The notes beneath the pieces were generated by a model that saw nothing but the letters and a program-made list of their open reading frames with translations, was not told the origin of the DNA and did no database searches. From Microbacterium sp. SLBN-154 (GTDB lineage: Bacteria; Actinomycetota; Actinomycetes; Actinomycetales; Microbacteriaceae), in contig NZ_VFNL01000001.1 in NCBI RefSeq assembly GCF_006715565.1, forward strand, positions 3,472,001 to 3,536,000: a DNA stretch of 64,000 nt, written 5' to 3'. Positions 46,924 to 55,290 of this stretch are shown one piece after another. Positions within the stretch are counted from its first letter, which is position 1, and every line of letters begins with the position of its first letter. Made by a program: the position numbers and the translations under genes.

Positions 46924-47850
46924 CTAGACGAACTGCGCCGTGTGCTGGAGCCGTGTGCGGATCTCGAACAGCTCCGTCCCGCCGATGGCACGCGCGCCGG
47001 GCAGGCCCCGGCGCAGCACCGTGGCCAGGGCACTTCGCGAGACGAGCGCCACGGGGACGCCCTTGACCTTGCCGAGCTCCTGGATCATCTCGGTGACGTC
47101 CTCGTCGGGAAGCACCACGACGGCCCCGGTGAACTTCACCCTCGCGGCGCGGGAGACCACCCGCATGCGCGACAGCAGTCCCGCGACGGATCCCTCGGGG
47201 ATCCCGTCACCGACGATCTCGCCTCGGCGCACCCCGACCGGTCCGCCGAAGTCCTCGGAGAGGATCCCGAACAGCCCGCTCGGGCCCAGCACGATGTGGT
47301 CGAGTTTCACGTCGGGGTCGCCGTCGCGACCGGAGGCGGCGACGTCATGCCACACCGTGTAGCCCATGCCGAGGTCGGCGACGGTGCGGGCGGTCTCCTC
47401 CTCGGCGAGGGCGTCGGCCAGCAGCCGGCGCAGGTGGCGGGGCGCGGAGCGGACGAGCGCCGGGTCGTAGGGATCGTCCACGGTGACACCGCGTCCGACC
47501 CACTCGCGGACCAGGGTCAGGTACCGCTCGCGACGCCATCCCCCCGGGTGACCGTACGACCGGGCGCGGGGACGCGTGTCGGCGCGGGGCGCCGGCGGGC
47601 GCCATCCCGACCATTCCGGTGCCGCTTCGGCACCGAACCCGTGCCCACGGTCGTAAGCGGCACGGGCCTCCGCGGTGCCGACGAGTTCCCAGGCGCGCTG
47701 CACCTGGACGAACACCGCCGCATCGCCCCCGGTGTCGGGGTGGGTCTGCCGCAGCCGCAGGCGATACGCGCGGCGCAGCGTCTCGTCATCGGCAGTGGGG
47801 TCGACCTGCAGCACCTCGTAGGCCGAGGCGGACAACGGACTGTCGAACAC
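46924..47850 (-). CDS. J-domain protein fused to a NERD-like domain
   Basis: 308 residues. Residues 9-66 form a DnaJ J domain with the HPD motif (LRQTHPDTGGD) and should stimulate a DnaK-type chaperone. A linker rich in Arg/Pro (75-110) leads to a C-terminal domain with LDHIVLGPSGLFGILSEDF, like the NERD nuclease core, but where NERD proteins usually have (I/V)(D/E)xK this has ILSED, so nuclease activity is doubtful. No zinc-finger or substrate domain of classical DnaJ is present. Confidence 0.78.
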   Translation of the reverse strand: MFDSPLSASAYEVLQVDPTADDETLRRAYRLRLRQTHPDTGGDAAVFVQVQRAWELVGTAEARAAYDRGHGFGAEAAPEWSGWRPPAPRADTRPRARSYGHPGGWRRERYLTLVREWVGRGVTVDDPYDPALVRSAPRHLRRLLADALAEEETARTVADLGMGYTVWHDVAASGRDGDPDVKLDHIVLGPSGLFGILSEDFGGPVGVRRGEIVGDGIPEGSVAGLLSRMRVVSRAARVKFTGAVVVLPDEDVTEMIQELGKVKGVPVALVSRSALATVLRRGLPGARAIGGTELFEIRTRLQHTAQFV

Positions 47851-47859
47851 CGTTTCAGG

Positions 47860-48159
47860 CTATGCGCTGCTGATCGAGACTCGGCTGAGAGCGCCGATCA
47901 GGTCGCCGATCGTGTGGCCGGCGTTGGAGGGATGCCGCAGGGGCCGCGTCGAACGCACGGTGTAATGGTTGCGGCGCCCGCGCCGCTCGCGTTCGACGTA
48001 GCCCTCGGCGACGAGGTCGTTCAGGATCGTCACGGTCGAGCGCTCGGAGATCCCCACGATGCGGGCGATCTCGGCGAGGGTGACGTCGTTGTTGTCGGCG
48101 ACGGCGACGAGGACGTGCGCGTGGTGGGTCAGGAATGTCCACGCACCGCCGCTCGCCAT
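47860..48159 (-). CDS. Winged-helix (MarR/ArsR-like) DNA-binding protein
   Basis: 99 residues from ATG 48159. Nearly the whole protein is one winged helix: FLTHHAHVLVAVADNNDVTL, AEIARIVGISERSTVTIL (recognition helix) and YVERERRGRRNHYTV (wing). Longer in-frame upstream codons overlap the next gene and are not supported. It is the common actinobacterial small helix-turn-helix family of unknown targets. Confidence 0.82.
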   Translation of the reverse strand: MASGGAWTFLTHHAHVLVAVADNNDVTLAEIARIVGISERSTVTILNDLVAEGYVERERRGRRNHYTVRSTRPLRHPSNAGHTIGDLIGALSRVSISSA

Positions 48160-48223
48160 CACACGATTGTGGCGGCCCGGGTGACGGGATGCCAACCCGG
48201 GCCGCCGACGGATCGGTCTCCCG

Positions 48224-48637
48224 TCAACCGGTGCAGGCACCGCCGCGCAGGTCGACCCGCGCGCCCCAGTGATCGATCGGCACCCGCGCCGTGTCGTCGG
48301 AGGTCTGCACCGCCGTCCGGTCCAACCAGAAGGGCCCGCCGTGGACAGTGAGGCAGGACGCCTCGGGCACCAGGATCTCGTTCGTGACTCCGAGCAGCAG
48401 ATCGCGTGAATCCGGCGCGATGGCATAGGTGGCGCGCTCCGCACCATCGGCCTCGAAGGCGACCACGGTGAGGGCTTCCTCCCCGGCGTTTCTCACGCTG
48501 CCGCACCCGAACGGATTGCCGCAGCTGCTCGACGGTGCACTGACGAACGGGAGGATCATCAGGGCGACGAGCCCGAAGGCCGGGAGGGCGATGAGGAGAG
48601 CCGCGCGGGGCCGGCGCGTTCGGGTGGTCTCGCTCAT
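48224..48637 (-). CDS. Hypothetical membrane-anchored protein
   Basis: 137 residues: a basic N-terminus, one transmembrane or signal-anchor helix (about 12-33, LLIALPAFGLVALMIL) and an extracytoplasmic domain with four cysteines (SSCGNPFGCG, EASCLTV, GGACTG) that may form disulfides. Its ATG overlaps the stop of terC copy 2 by 4 nt, so it is probably expressed with the manganese exporter under the same riboswitch. Function unknown. Confidence 0.65.
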   Translation of the reverse strand: MSETTRTRRPRAALLIALPAFGLVALMILPFVSAPSSSCGNPFGCGSVRNAGEEALTVVAFEADGAERATYAIAPDSRDLLLGVTNEILVPEASCLTVHGGPFWLDRTAVQTSDDTARVPIDHWGARVDLRGGACTG

Positions 48638-49662
48638 CGCCGGCTCCCGGCCATGGCGCGACGCGAGCGGAAGACCGGCTCGAGCTCGGCCATCTCCTCC
48701 TCGGTCGCGAGACGGAAGGCTCCCGCCGACTCCACCTCGATCTCGCGGCGCCCCTGACCGCGGGTCGCGATGAGCGAGGCGGTGATGGCGACGGCGATGA
48801 TGAGCGCGACCACCGCGAGCGAGACGAGGGTCGGGATTTTCACGACGTCGAGGAGGGCCATCTTCACGCCGACCCAGACCAGCACGAACGCGAGTCCGAT
48901 CTTGAGGTAGCGGAAGCGGTGGATGAGGTCGGCGAGCAGGAAGTACATCGCGCGAAGGCCCAGGATGGCGAACGCGTTGGCGGTGAAGACGAGGAACGGC
49001 TCGCTGGTGACGGCGAAGATCGCGGGGATCGAGTCGACCGCGAAGATGATGTCGGTCACCTCGACCAGTACGAGCACCGCCAGCAGAGGCGTGGCGACCA
49101 GCACCCCGGCCTTGCGGATCAGGAACCGCTGCCCGTGGTAGGCGTCGGTCATCGGCACGAAGCGGCGGAAGAGCTTCAGCGTCCGCGACTTCTCCGGGTG
49201 GACGTGCTCGTTGCGGGTGCGGATCATCTGGATGCCGGTGAGGATGAGGAACGCGGCGAAGACGTAGAGGATCCACGAGAAGTTCTCGATGAGCGCAGCG
49301 CCGGCGGCGATGAAGATCCCCCGGAAGACCAGGGCCCCGAGAACACCGAGGAAGAGCACCCGGTGCTGGAACTCGCGGGGCACCGCGAAGGCGGCGAAGA
49401 TGATCGCCCAGACGAAGACGTTGTCGACAGCGAGGGACTTCTCGATCACGTATCCGGCGAAGTACTGCTGACCGAACTCCGCGCCCCACGAGTTCCAGAC
49501 GACGATGCCGAAGGTGATGCCCGAGAGCACCCAGACGATCGACCAGGCCGCCGCTTCGCGGACGCCGATCACGTGGGCTTTGCGGTGGGCGACGAGATCG
49601 ACGACGAGCATGGCGACGATCACGCCGAGGACGACGAACCAGGCCCAGAGCGGGACGGACAT
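48634..49662 (-). CDS. TerC-family membrane protein (probable Mn2+ exporter), copy 2
   Basis: 342 residues, paralogous to the protein at 39507-40541: LAVDNVFVWAIIFAAF and IFAVDSIPAIFAVTSE occupy the same positions, with about eight helices. The N-terminus differs (PLWAWFVVLGVIVAM). A second yybP-ykoY-type leader precedes it. Two TerC proteins under two manganese riboswitches suggest either different dose ranges or different metals. Downstream genes overlap by 4 nt. Confidence 0.9.
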   Translation of the reverse strand: MSVPLWAWFVVLGVIVAMLVVDLVAHRKAHVIGVREAAAWSIVWVLSGITFGIVVWNSWGAEFGQQYFAGYVIEKSLAVDNVFVWAIIFAAFAVPREFQHRVLFLGVLGALVFRGIFIAAGAALIENFSWILYVFAAFLILTGIQMIRTRNEHVHPEKSRTLKLFRRFVPMTDAYHGQRFLIRKAGVLVATPLLAVLVLVEVTDIIFAVDSIPAIFAVTSEPFLVFTANAFAILGLRAMYFLLADLIHRFRYLKIGLAFVLVWVGVKMALLDVVKIPTLVSLAVVALIIAVAITASLIATRGQGRREIEVESAGAFRLATEEEMAELEPVFRSRRAMAGSRR

Positions 49663-49675
49663 GAGAAAACCTCCA

Positions 49676-49775
49676 CGAGTGTCGTGAAGGTCTCATCGGC
49701 GTTGCGTCGCCCCACGCACCGGGTCACGTCGGGTGACCGTACTGTCGATGCGTCGCGAGGATTACTCCCCTTCGA
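49676..49775 (-). promoter_or_regulatory. yybP-ykoY manganese riboswitch upstream of terC copy 2
   Basis: Minus strand reads GAAGGGGAGTAATCCTCG (around 49757-49774), a middle domain, then GATGAGACCTTCACGAC (about 49681-49697) shortly before the ribosome-binding site GGAGGTTTTCTC. The conserved blocks GGGGAGTA and GAGACCTT match those before the first terC. Confidence 0.82.
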
Positions 49776-49911
49776 GGAACAGTGAAGCACACTTCATGCT
49801 TTGCGGGCAAGCTCGAGGTGTCGCCAGACGACCGCGGGTCACCGGCCCGGAGCGGATGAGCTGCGCGCCGGCGGATCCCTCCCCCGCAGCGGGAGATCGG
49901 GCGACCGCCGC

Positions 49912-50748
49912 TCAGCCCGCCGGGCGTCCCGTCAACACCGACGCCAGCGTCGGGCGCCAGTGGCGCTGCACGTACTCCAGAGCCTCGTCGACCGGCAGCG
50001 CACGGGTGGAGTTGCCCACCCGTATCCAGAGCTCCGTCGTCGCGCCTCCCCCGCTTCCTGCGAGGAACACCGGCTTCGGTGAGGGCGGACACTCCACGGC
50101 GCAGACGACCGCGTCGCCGGGCGCCACGCTGACGAACCGGATGCGCGGCAGCGCCGCGGCGTTCCGGCCGAGGGCCGTGGAGAGCATGTCGCGCAGCCAC
50201 AGCTCGAATCGGTCGTGATCGGGTGTCCGGAGGGTCGCGAGGTCGCGGTCGAGTCCCACCGCCTGACCGGCATCGTTCGCGCCGATGACGAGCACGCCGC
50301 CGCGGCTGTTCAGGAACGCGGCGATCGTCTTGGCGATCGCGAGCTCCATCCGAGCATCCTTCTTGCTCTCCCGCACGTTCCAGCGCGCCGTCTCTTTGAA
50401 CTCCGCGCGCTCCGACTCCCCCGCGCGCAGCACTGCCGAGATGTCAGCGTCACCCACCCCGCGCTGCGTGAGGGCCACGATCGACGCGACGAGGAACGAC
50501 AGACCGAGGCTCGTTCCGAAGGTGAGGAGGAGGGTCGTGGGCATCCAGAGTCGTTGTCCGTAGAGGAACATGCCCGCCAGGAAGATGCCGACGCTGAACC
50601 CGAGGAGCGAGATGAGTGTCATCGCGGTGACGCTGAGCGACAGGCGTCGACCGAAGATCGCCAGGATCAGGCGGGCGAGCAGATACGCGATGCCGACGGA
50701 GATCGGCAGCGCGACGGCGAAGTCGACCAGGAGGGGGCTCTGCGGCAT
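49912..50748 (-). CDS. Membrane protein with AlbA_2 (Schlafen-like) domain
   Basis: 278 residues. Three N-terminal transmembrane helices (about 8-30, 40-63 and 68-92) lead to a cytoplasmic AlbA_2 domain: GESERAEFKETARWN, KTIAAFLNSRGGVLVIGAND and VGLDRDLATL. AlbA_2 domains bind nucleotides or nucleic acids and are frequent in stand-alone regulators and defence genes; membrane anchoring as here is less usual. Separated by 9 nt from the Nudix-like gene upstream, so probably co-transcribed. Confidence 0.8.
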   Translation of the reverse strand: MPQSPLLVDFAVALPISVGIAYLLARLILAIFGRRLSLSVTAMTLISLLGFSVGIFLAGMFLYGQRLWMPTTLLLTFGTSLGLSFLVASIVALTQRGVGDADISAVLRAGESERAEFKETARWNVRESKKDARMELAIAKTIAAFLNSRGGVLVIGANDAGQAVGLDRDLATLRTPDHDRFELWLRDMLSTALGRNAAALPRIRFVSVAPGDAVVCAVECPPSPKPVFLAGSGGGATTELWIRVGNSTRALPVDEALEYVQRHWRPTLASVLTGRPAG

Positions 50749-50757
50749 CCGTCCCTC

Positions 50758-51381
50758 TCAGCGCAGCGCGCCCACGCTCGCCAGCGCGAGGCGGATGAGG
50801 GTTCCCCGGCCCCCCTCCATCTCGGCCGCGACGGCATCGGACGACGCCTCGTCGGGCGAGAGCCAGGTGACTTCCAGGGCGTCCTGCCGCGGCTCGCAGG
50901 TACCGGTGACCGGAACGACGAACGCCAGCGACACCGCGTGCTGCCGGTCGTCGTGGAAGGCGCTGACGCCGGGGAGGGGGAAGTACTCGGCGACGGTGAA
51001 GGGCACCGGCTGCGGCGGCAGCAGCGGAAAGGCCATCGGGCCGAGGTCGTTCTCAAGGTGACGGAACAGCGCGTCGCGCACCGTCTCGCCATACCGCACC
51101 CGCCCCGACACGATCGAACGGGTGATCTCGCCGACGGGGGTCGCGCGCAGCAGGATGCCGACCTGGATCACCTGCCCCATGCCGTCGGTGCGGACGGGGA
51201 TGGCCTCGACGTAGAGCATCGGGAGGCGCCGGCGGGCCTCGGCCAGCTCGATGTCGCTCAGCCATCCGGGGTTGGCCGACGAGCCCGTCGAGCCCCCGCC
51301 GAGTCCGTCGAGCGGGTCGCGGCGAGCGCTGCGGGCGTCGTCGTTCTCGCTCGGGTCGGGATCAGGGGTACGCACCGGCAT
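50758..51381 (-). CDS. DUF4916 Nudix-like protein
   Basis: 207 residues with an unstructured N-terminus (1-38) followed by NPGWLSDIELAEARRRLP, YVEAIPVRTD, VSGRVRYGETVRDAL, FTVAEYFPLPG and RQHAVSLAFVVPVTG, the pattern of actinobacterial DUF4916 proteins related to Nudix hydrolases. The standard Nudix box is only weakly visible (RYGETVRDALFRHLENDLGP), so catalytic activity is uncertain. Confidence 0.8.
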   Translation of the reverse strand: MPVRTPDPDPSENDDARSARRDPLDGLGGGSTGSSANPGWLSDIELAEARRRLPMLYVEAIPVRTDGMGQVIQVGILLRATPVGEITRSIVSGRVRYGETVRDALFRHLENDLGPMAFPLLPPQPVPFTVAEYFPLPGVSAFHDDRQHAVSLAFVVPVTGTCEPRQDALEVTWLSPDEASSDAVAAEMEGGRGTLIRLALASVGALR

Positions 51382-51467
51382 AGGTCATGTATACCCCGAG
51401 GTATCGGGATCACCGAGGAGCACGGACGTCGGGCGGACCTGTCGGGAGCCTCTGGAAGGATGTCGGC

Positions 51468-52151
51468 ATGTCCGACGAGCCCGCTCCCGCCCTCGCCCTC
51501 GACGACGACCTGGTGCTGTGGTCGGCGGATCCCGACGACCGCGCCGGGCGGCCGCTGCTGGTGCTGCTGCACGGCTACGGCGCCGATGAGCGCGACCTCT
51601 TCGGGCTCGTCCCCTTCCTCCCGTCCGACTTCGTGGTCGCCGCGGTGCGGGCACCGCTCACCCCGCCGTGGCCGTCGCCCGGATACTCCTGGTACCCCAT
51701 CGAGGGTCTGCAGAGCCGCGATCCGGGGGCTGTCACGTCGGCTGCGCAGGCATTGCTGCGCTGGCTGGATGCCGCGGCCACGCCGGCGACGACCGTCGGC
51801 CTGCTGGGGTTCTCGCAGGGTGCCGCCGTCGCTCTGCAGGCGCTTCGCCTGAATCACGAGCGGTTCGCCTTCGCGGTGAACCTGTCGGGCTACGTCACGC
51901 CGGGGGCGCTCTCGGGCGACGCCGCCCTCGCTGCCCGCCGTCCCCCGGTGTTCTGGGGTCGCGGCTCCCGCGACGACGTCATCCCCGCCGCTCTGGTGGA
52001 GCACACCACGAGCTGGCTCCCCGAGCATGTCGACCTCAGCGGGAGGCTGTACCCGGGGCTCACCCACAGCGTCTCCGAGGACGAGCTGCGCGATGTGCAG
52101 GTCTTCCTCGACAAGCGTCTCGCCGCGATGACGGAGGCCGAGGCCGGGTAG
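51468..52151 (+). CDS. Phospholipase/carboxylesterase family hydrolase
   Basis: 227 residues, alpha/beta hydrolase. Oxyanion segment LLHGYGADERDL, nucleophile elbow GFSQGAA (Ser near 116), Asp in GSRDDVIP and His in YPGLTHSVSE. ATG 51468 with AAGGA 8 nt upstream is chosen over in-frame upstream GTG/ATG codons. Soluble esterase; substrate unknown. Confidence 0.9.
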   Translation: MSDEPAPALALDDDLVLWSADPDDRAGRPLLVLLHGYGADERDLFGLVPFLPSDFVVAAVRAPLTPPWPSPGYSWYPIEGLQSRDPGAVTSAAQALLRWLDAAATPATTVGLLGFSQGAAVALQALRLNHERFAFAVNLSGYVTPGALSGDAALAARRPPVFWGRGSRDDVIPAALVEHTTSWLPEHVDLSGRLYPGLTHSVSEDELRDVQVFLDKRLAAMTEAEAG

Positions 52152-52183
52152 GTCGAACGGAGGTCGAGCCGAGAGGGTCGGTG

Positions 52184-52543
52184 TCAGTCGCCTCCGCCAC
52201 CCCCGCCGCCCCCTTCGCCGGCGCCGGCGCCTCCGTCGAAGCCGCCGTCGGTGGAGTGCCGGTCATCCCAGGTCGCAGCCCCCGTCGCTCCGGCGGTCTC
52301 CCCTCCGCCCGAGCGATCGGGGCGACGCGTCGACGGCGACCGAGCCGCGCCGAACGCCAGGGCGAGTGCCAACCCGAGCCCCACACCGATGGCGATGCCC
52401 ACGGCGACGTCGCTGAGCGCCGAACCGATCGCCACGCCCACGGCGACTCCGATGGCGATCCCGCCGAACCATCCCCCTGCCCACCGATCGGGGCGACCCC
52501 CGTCGGCGCCTCGATCGGTGGGCAGGGGCCTCACGCTACGCAC
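52184..52543 (-). CDS. Glycine-rich membrane protein
   Basis: 119 residues. The centre is a double hydrophobic hairpin of alternating G/A/V/I (WFGGIAIGVAVGVAIGSAL, then AVGIAIGVGLGLALALAFG), and the C-terminus is acidic and glycine-rich, ending in a poly-glycine run and Asp. Such 'GIAIGVA' proteins recur in actinobacteria with unknown role. GTG start at 52543 or 52534. Confidence 0.6.
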   Translation of the reverse strand: MRSVRPLPTDRGADGGRPDRWAGGWFGGIAIGVAVGVAIGSALSDVAVGIAIGVGLGLALALAFGAARSPSTRRPDRSGGGETAGATGAATWDDRHSTDGGFDGGAGAGEGGGGGGGGD

Positions 52544-52656
52544 GGCGCCTTCCGTGCGCGTCCCTCGCCGGGCGGACTCCGCTCCGCCCCTCGGCGGAGT
52601 GTGCGAGGGGCGCGCGATCGGGTCGCCGGGTCGCCGTGCGCATGGCGCGCGGCACG

Positions 52657-53400
52657 CGACCCGTCACAAAGTGCGGCTCGCGCATCGCCAGGGCAGCATT
52701 TCTTGACGGGTGGCCGAATCGTCGGGCCGCCGGGCCGCCGGGCCGCCGGGCCGCCGGGCCGCCGGGCCGTCGGGCCGCCGGGCCGCCGGGCCGTCGGGCC
52801 GTCGGGCGCGGAGCGCGCGCTCCGCGCTCTCCGCGCGACCCGGCCGTGATTGCGCGAAGCGCCGCTCACCCCGCGACCCGTCAGAAAATGCGGCCCGCAC
52901 GGCCCACGGGCAGCGTTTCTCGACGATCGGCCACGCGCCGGCGCGCGCGAAGCGCCGCTCACCCCGCGACCCGTCAGAAAATGCGGCCCGCACGGCCCAC
53001 GGGCAGCGTTTCTCGACGGATCGGCCACGCGCCGGCGCGCGCGAAGCGCCGCTCGCCCCGCGACCCGTCAGAAAGTGCGGCCTGGGCGGCCCACGGGCAG
53101 CGTTTCTCGACGGGTCGAAGCCGCTTCGCCCCTGCGCGCGACGCGCCGCTCGCCCCGCGACCCGTCTAAGAGTGCGGCTCGCTCGGCGCGAGGGCGACGT
53201 TTTCCGACGGATCGGTCACGCGCCGGCGTGCGTGACGCCGCTCGCCCCCGCGACCCGCCAAAGAATGCGGGTTGCACGGCCCACGGGCAGCGTTTCTCGA
53301 CGATCGGCCACGCGCCGGCGCGCGCGAAGCGCCGCTCACCCCGCGACCCGTCAGAAAGTGCGGCCTGGGCGGCCCACGGGCAGCGTTCTTCGACGGGTCG
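52657..53400. repeat. Tandem array of seven 57-bp palindromes (family P57)
   Basis: Copies start at 52657, 52874, 52967, 53061, 53158, 53251 and 53344. Each begins CGACCCGTCAGAAA (with variants) and ends TTTCTCGACGGGTCG (with variants), giving an inverted repeat of about 14 bp; a CACGGCCCACGGGCAGCG core is shared by most. The last six are spaced 93-97 bp apart by a conserved linker of about 37 bp containing CGCGCGAAGCGCCGCTC. No gene is present from 52544 to 53482. Confidence 0.85.
52722..52801. repeat. 8-bp tandem repeat, ten units
   Basis: Ten consecutive copies of CCGGGCCG or TCGGGCCG (only the first base varies) lie between the first and second palindromes of the array. They produce open frames in several phases that encode low-complexity AAGPPGRR-type peptides and are not genes. 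Confidence 0.85.
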
Positions 53401-53482
53401 ACGATGGAACCCCACCCCTTGCGAGGCACCCGGGATGACCCGCTACAGTGTTCAGGTCCTGTTCCCGACGTGAGGAAATCCG

Positions 53483-53602
53483 GTGAAGGTATCCGACGGC
53501 TCCGCGTTCACGCGCTGACACCGTCGACCCGCCGCATCCGTCAGGTCTTCTCTGCCGCATCTCGGCGCCCGGTGTCTGCGCATCCCTCAGACATCCGGGA
53601 GG
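53483..53602 (+). promoter_or_regulatory. Candidate attenuator leader with short upstream ORF for the ABC-F gene
   Basis: GAGGAAA precedes an 11-codon frame starting GTG 53483 and ending TGA 53516-53518 ([11 protein letters not shown]). Downstream, CCGGTGTCTG (53569-53578) can pair with CAGACA-t-CCGG (53588-53598), which partly covers the GGGAGG ribosome-binding site of the ABC-F gene. Alternatively CGGTGTC (53570-53576) can pair with GACACCG (53517-53523) at the upstream ORF stop, freeing that site. This is the geometry of ribosome-mediated attenuation; function is inferred. Confidence 0.45.
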
Positions 53603-53606
53603 CCTC

Positions 53607-55235
53607 GTGCCGCAGTCATCCGTTCATCCCTCCGTCGTCCTCGACGACGTCTCGTTCCACTGGCCCGACGGGACGGTCGCGCTCCGCGACGTCTCGGGCT
53701 CCTTCCCCGCGGGCCGCACGGGCCTCGTCGGCCGAAACGGCACGGGCAAGACCACTCTCCTCCGCCTCATCGCCGGCGACCTGATCCCGGCGGCGGGGCG
53801 CATCCAGCGCACCGCCGATGTGGCGACCCTCGCGCAGCGGCTGACGCTCGACGTCGACATCCCCGTCGCCGACCTGTTGGGCGCCGGTCCGGCCCTGCGC
53901 GCGGTCCGTGCGATCGAGGCCGGCGATGTCGACCCCCAGCACTTCGACACCGTCGGCGACGACTGGGACATCGAGGCGCGCTGCCACGCCGCCCTCGCAG
54001 AGGCGGGTCTCAGGCCCGACATGCTCGATCGCCGCGTGGGAGAACTGTCGGGCGGCGAGGCCGTGCTCGCCGCGATCGCGGGCATCCGCGCGGGCGGGGC
54101 GACCATCACCCTGCTCGACGAGCCGACGAACAACCTCGATCGCGATGCGCGCCACCACCTCTACGACCTGGTCGACCAGTGGCAGGGAACGCTCATCGTC
54201 GTCAGCCACGACACCGCCCTGCTCGAGCGCATGGACGACACCGCCGAGCTCTACGACCACACGCTGTCGGTGTTCGGCGGGCCCTACTCGCAGTGGCGAG
54301 CCTGGCTCGATGCGGAACAGGACGCAGCGCGCCAGGCCGAGCGTGCCGCTGCGCAGCGCTACCGCCGAGAGCGGCGCGACCGCATCGAAGCCGAGACGAA
54401 GATCTCGCACCGCATGGCGATGGGACGCAAGGCGGAGCGCGAGAAGCGCGTCCCGAAGATCGTCGCAGGCGGGCTGAAGCGGGCCGCACAGGTGTCCGCC
54501 GGCAAGTACCGCGGCGAGATGGCCGACCGCGAGCAGGCTGCCCGTGCGGATCTCGACCTCGCCGAGCGGCGGATCCGCGACGACGATGCGGTGCGCATCG
54601 ACCTCCCCGACCCGGGGGTCGCGGCGGGACGCCGCATCGCCACCCTCTCCGGCGACGACCGCGCGTGGATCATCCAGGGCCCGGAGCGCGTGGCCCTCGT
54701 CGGCCCGAACGGGGCGGGGAAGACCACTGCGCTGGAACGCCTCGTCGGCGGGGGCGGTTGCGTCGGCGACATCCTGCTCGAACCTCACACCGACCGGATC
54801 GGCTACCTTCCGCAGCGGGTGGACGGGCTGAACGATCAGGAATCCGTGCTCGCGAACATCGCCGCCGCCGCGCCGCACACCGGCACGGTGGAACTGCGCA
54901 ACCGGCTCGCGCGATTCCTCATCCGGGGTGCGGCGGTCGATCGACCGGTGTCGGCGCTGTCAGGCGGGGAGCGATTCCGGGTGGCGCTGGCCCACCTCCT
55001 CCTGGCCGACCCGGCGCCTCACCTTCTGGTGCTCGACGAACCGACGAACAACCTCGATCTCGACACCGTCGACCAGCTCGTCGCCGCACTCTCGTCGTAC
55101 CGGGGGGCCGTGCTGGTCGTGAGCCACGACGACGCGTTCCTCCGCCGGCTCGGCGTGGACCTCGTGCTCGAGTTGAGGGACGGTGTGCTGCGGGAGACGG
55201 ACCTCAGCGGGGACAAGCCGCTGGACGTGGAGTGA
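53607..55235 (+). CDS. ABC-F family ATPase (probable ribosome-associated antibiotic-resistance type)
   Basis: 542 residues with two ABC domains and no membrane segment. First domain: [13 protein letters not shown] (near 42), signature [20 protein letters not shown]. Second: [15 protein letters not shown] (near 370), signature [21 protein letters not shown]. The charged interdomain linker (about 235-300, [15 protein letters not shown]) is where ABC-F proteins reach toward the peptidyl-transferase centre. GTG start with GGGAGG upstream. Whether it protects against an antibiotic or is a translation factor cannot be decided from sequence. Confidence 0.9.
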   Translation: MPQSSVHPSVVLDDVSFHWPDGTVALRDVSGSFPAGRTGLVGRNGTGKTTLLRLIAGDLIPAAGRIQRTADVATLAQRLTLDVDIPVADLLGAGPALRAVRAIEAGDVDPQHFDTVGDDWDIEARCHAALAEAGLRPDMLDRRVGELSGGEAVLAAIAGIRAGGATITLLDEPTNNLDRDARHHLYDLVDQWQGTLIVVSHDTALLERMDDTAELYDHTLSVFGGPYSQWRAWLDAEQDAARQAERAAAQRYRRERRDRIEAETKISHRMAMGRKAEREKRVPKIVAGGLKRAAQVSAGKYRGEMADREQAARADLDLAERRIRDDDAVRIDLPDPGVAAGRRIATLSGDDRAWIIQGPERVALVGPNGAGKTTALERLVGGGGCVGDILLEPHTDRIGYLPQRVDGLNDQESVLANIAAAAPHTGTVELRNRLARFLIRGAAVDRPVSALSGGERFRVALAHLLLADPAPHLLVLDEPTNNLDLDTVDQLVAALSSYRGAVLVVSHDDAFLRRLGVDLVLELRDGVLRETDLSGDKPLDVE

Positions 55236-55290
55236 GGAAGAGGCCGGTCAAGCCCGCCCCGATGTCGGAGGTGCGCGGGAAGATGGGGGG

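Noticed and set aside
52657..53400. Regularly spaced repeats resembling a CRISPR array
   Set aside because: The spacers between repeats are nearly identical to each other, the units are long palindromes, and no cas gene is near. Tandem duplication explains the array.
52709..53473. Open frames through the palindrome array and 8-bp repeat
   Set aside because: They arise from GC-rich tandem repeats, encode low-complexity peptides in several phases, and lack ribosome-binding sites.
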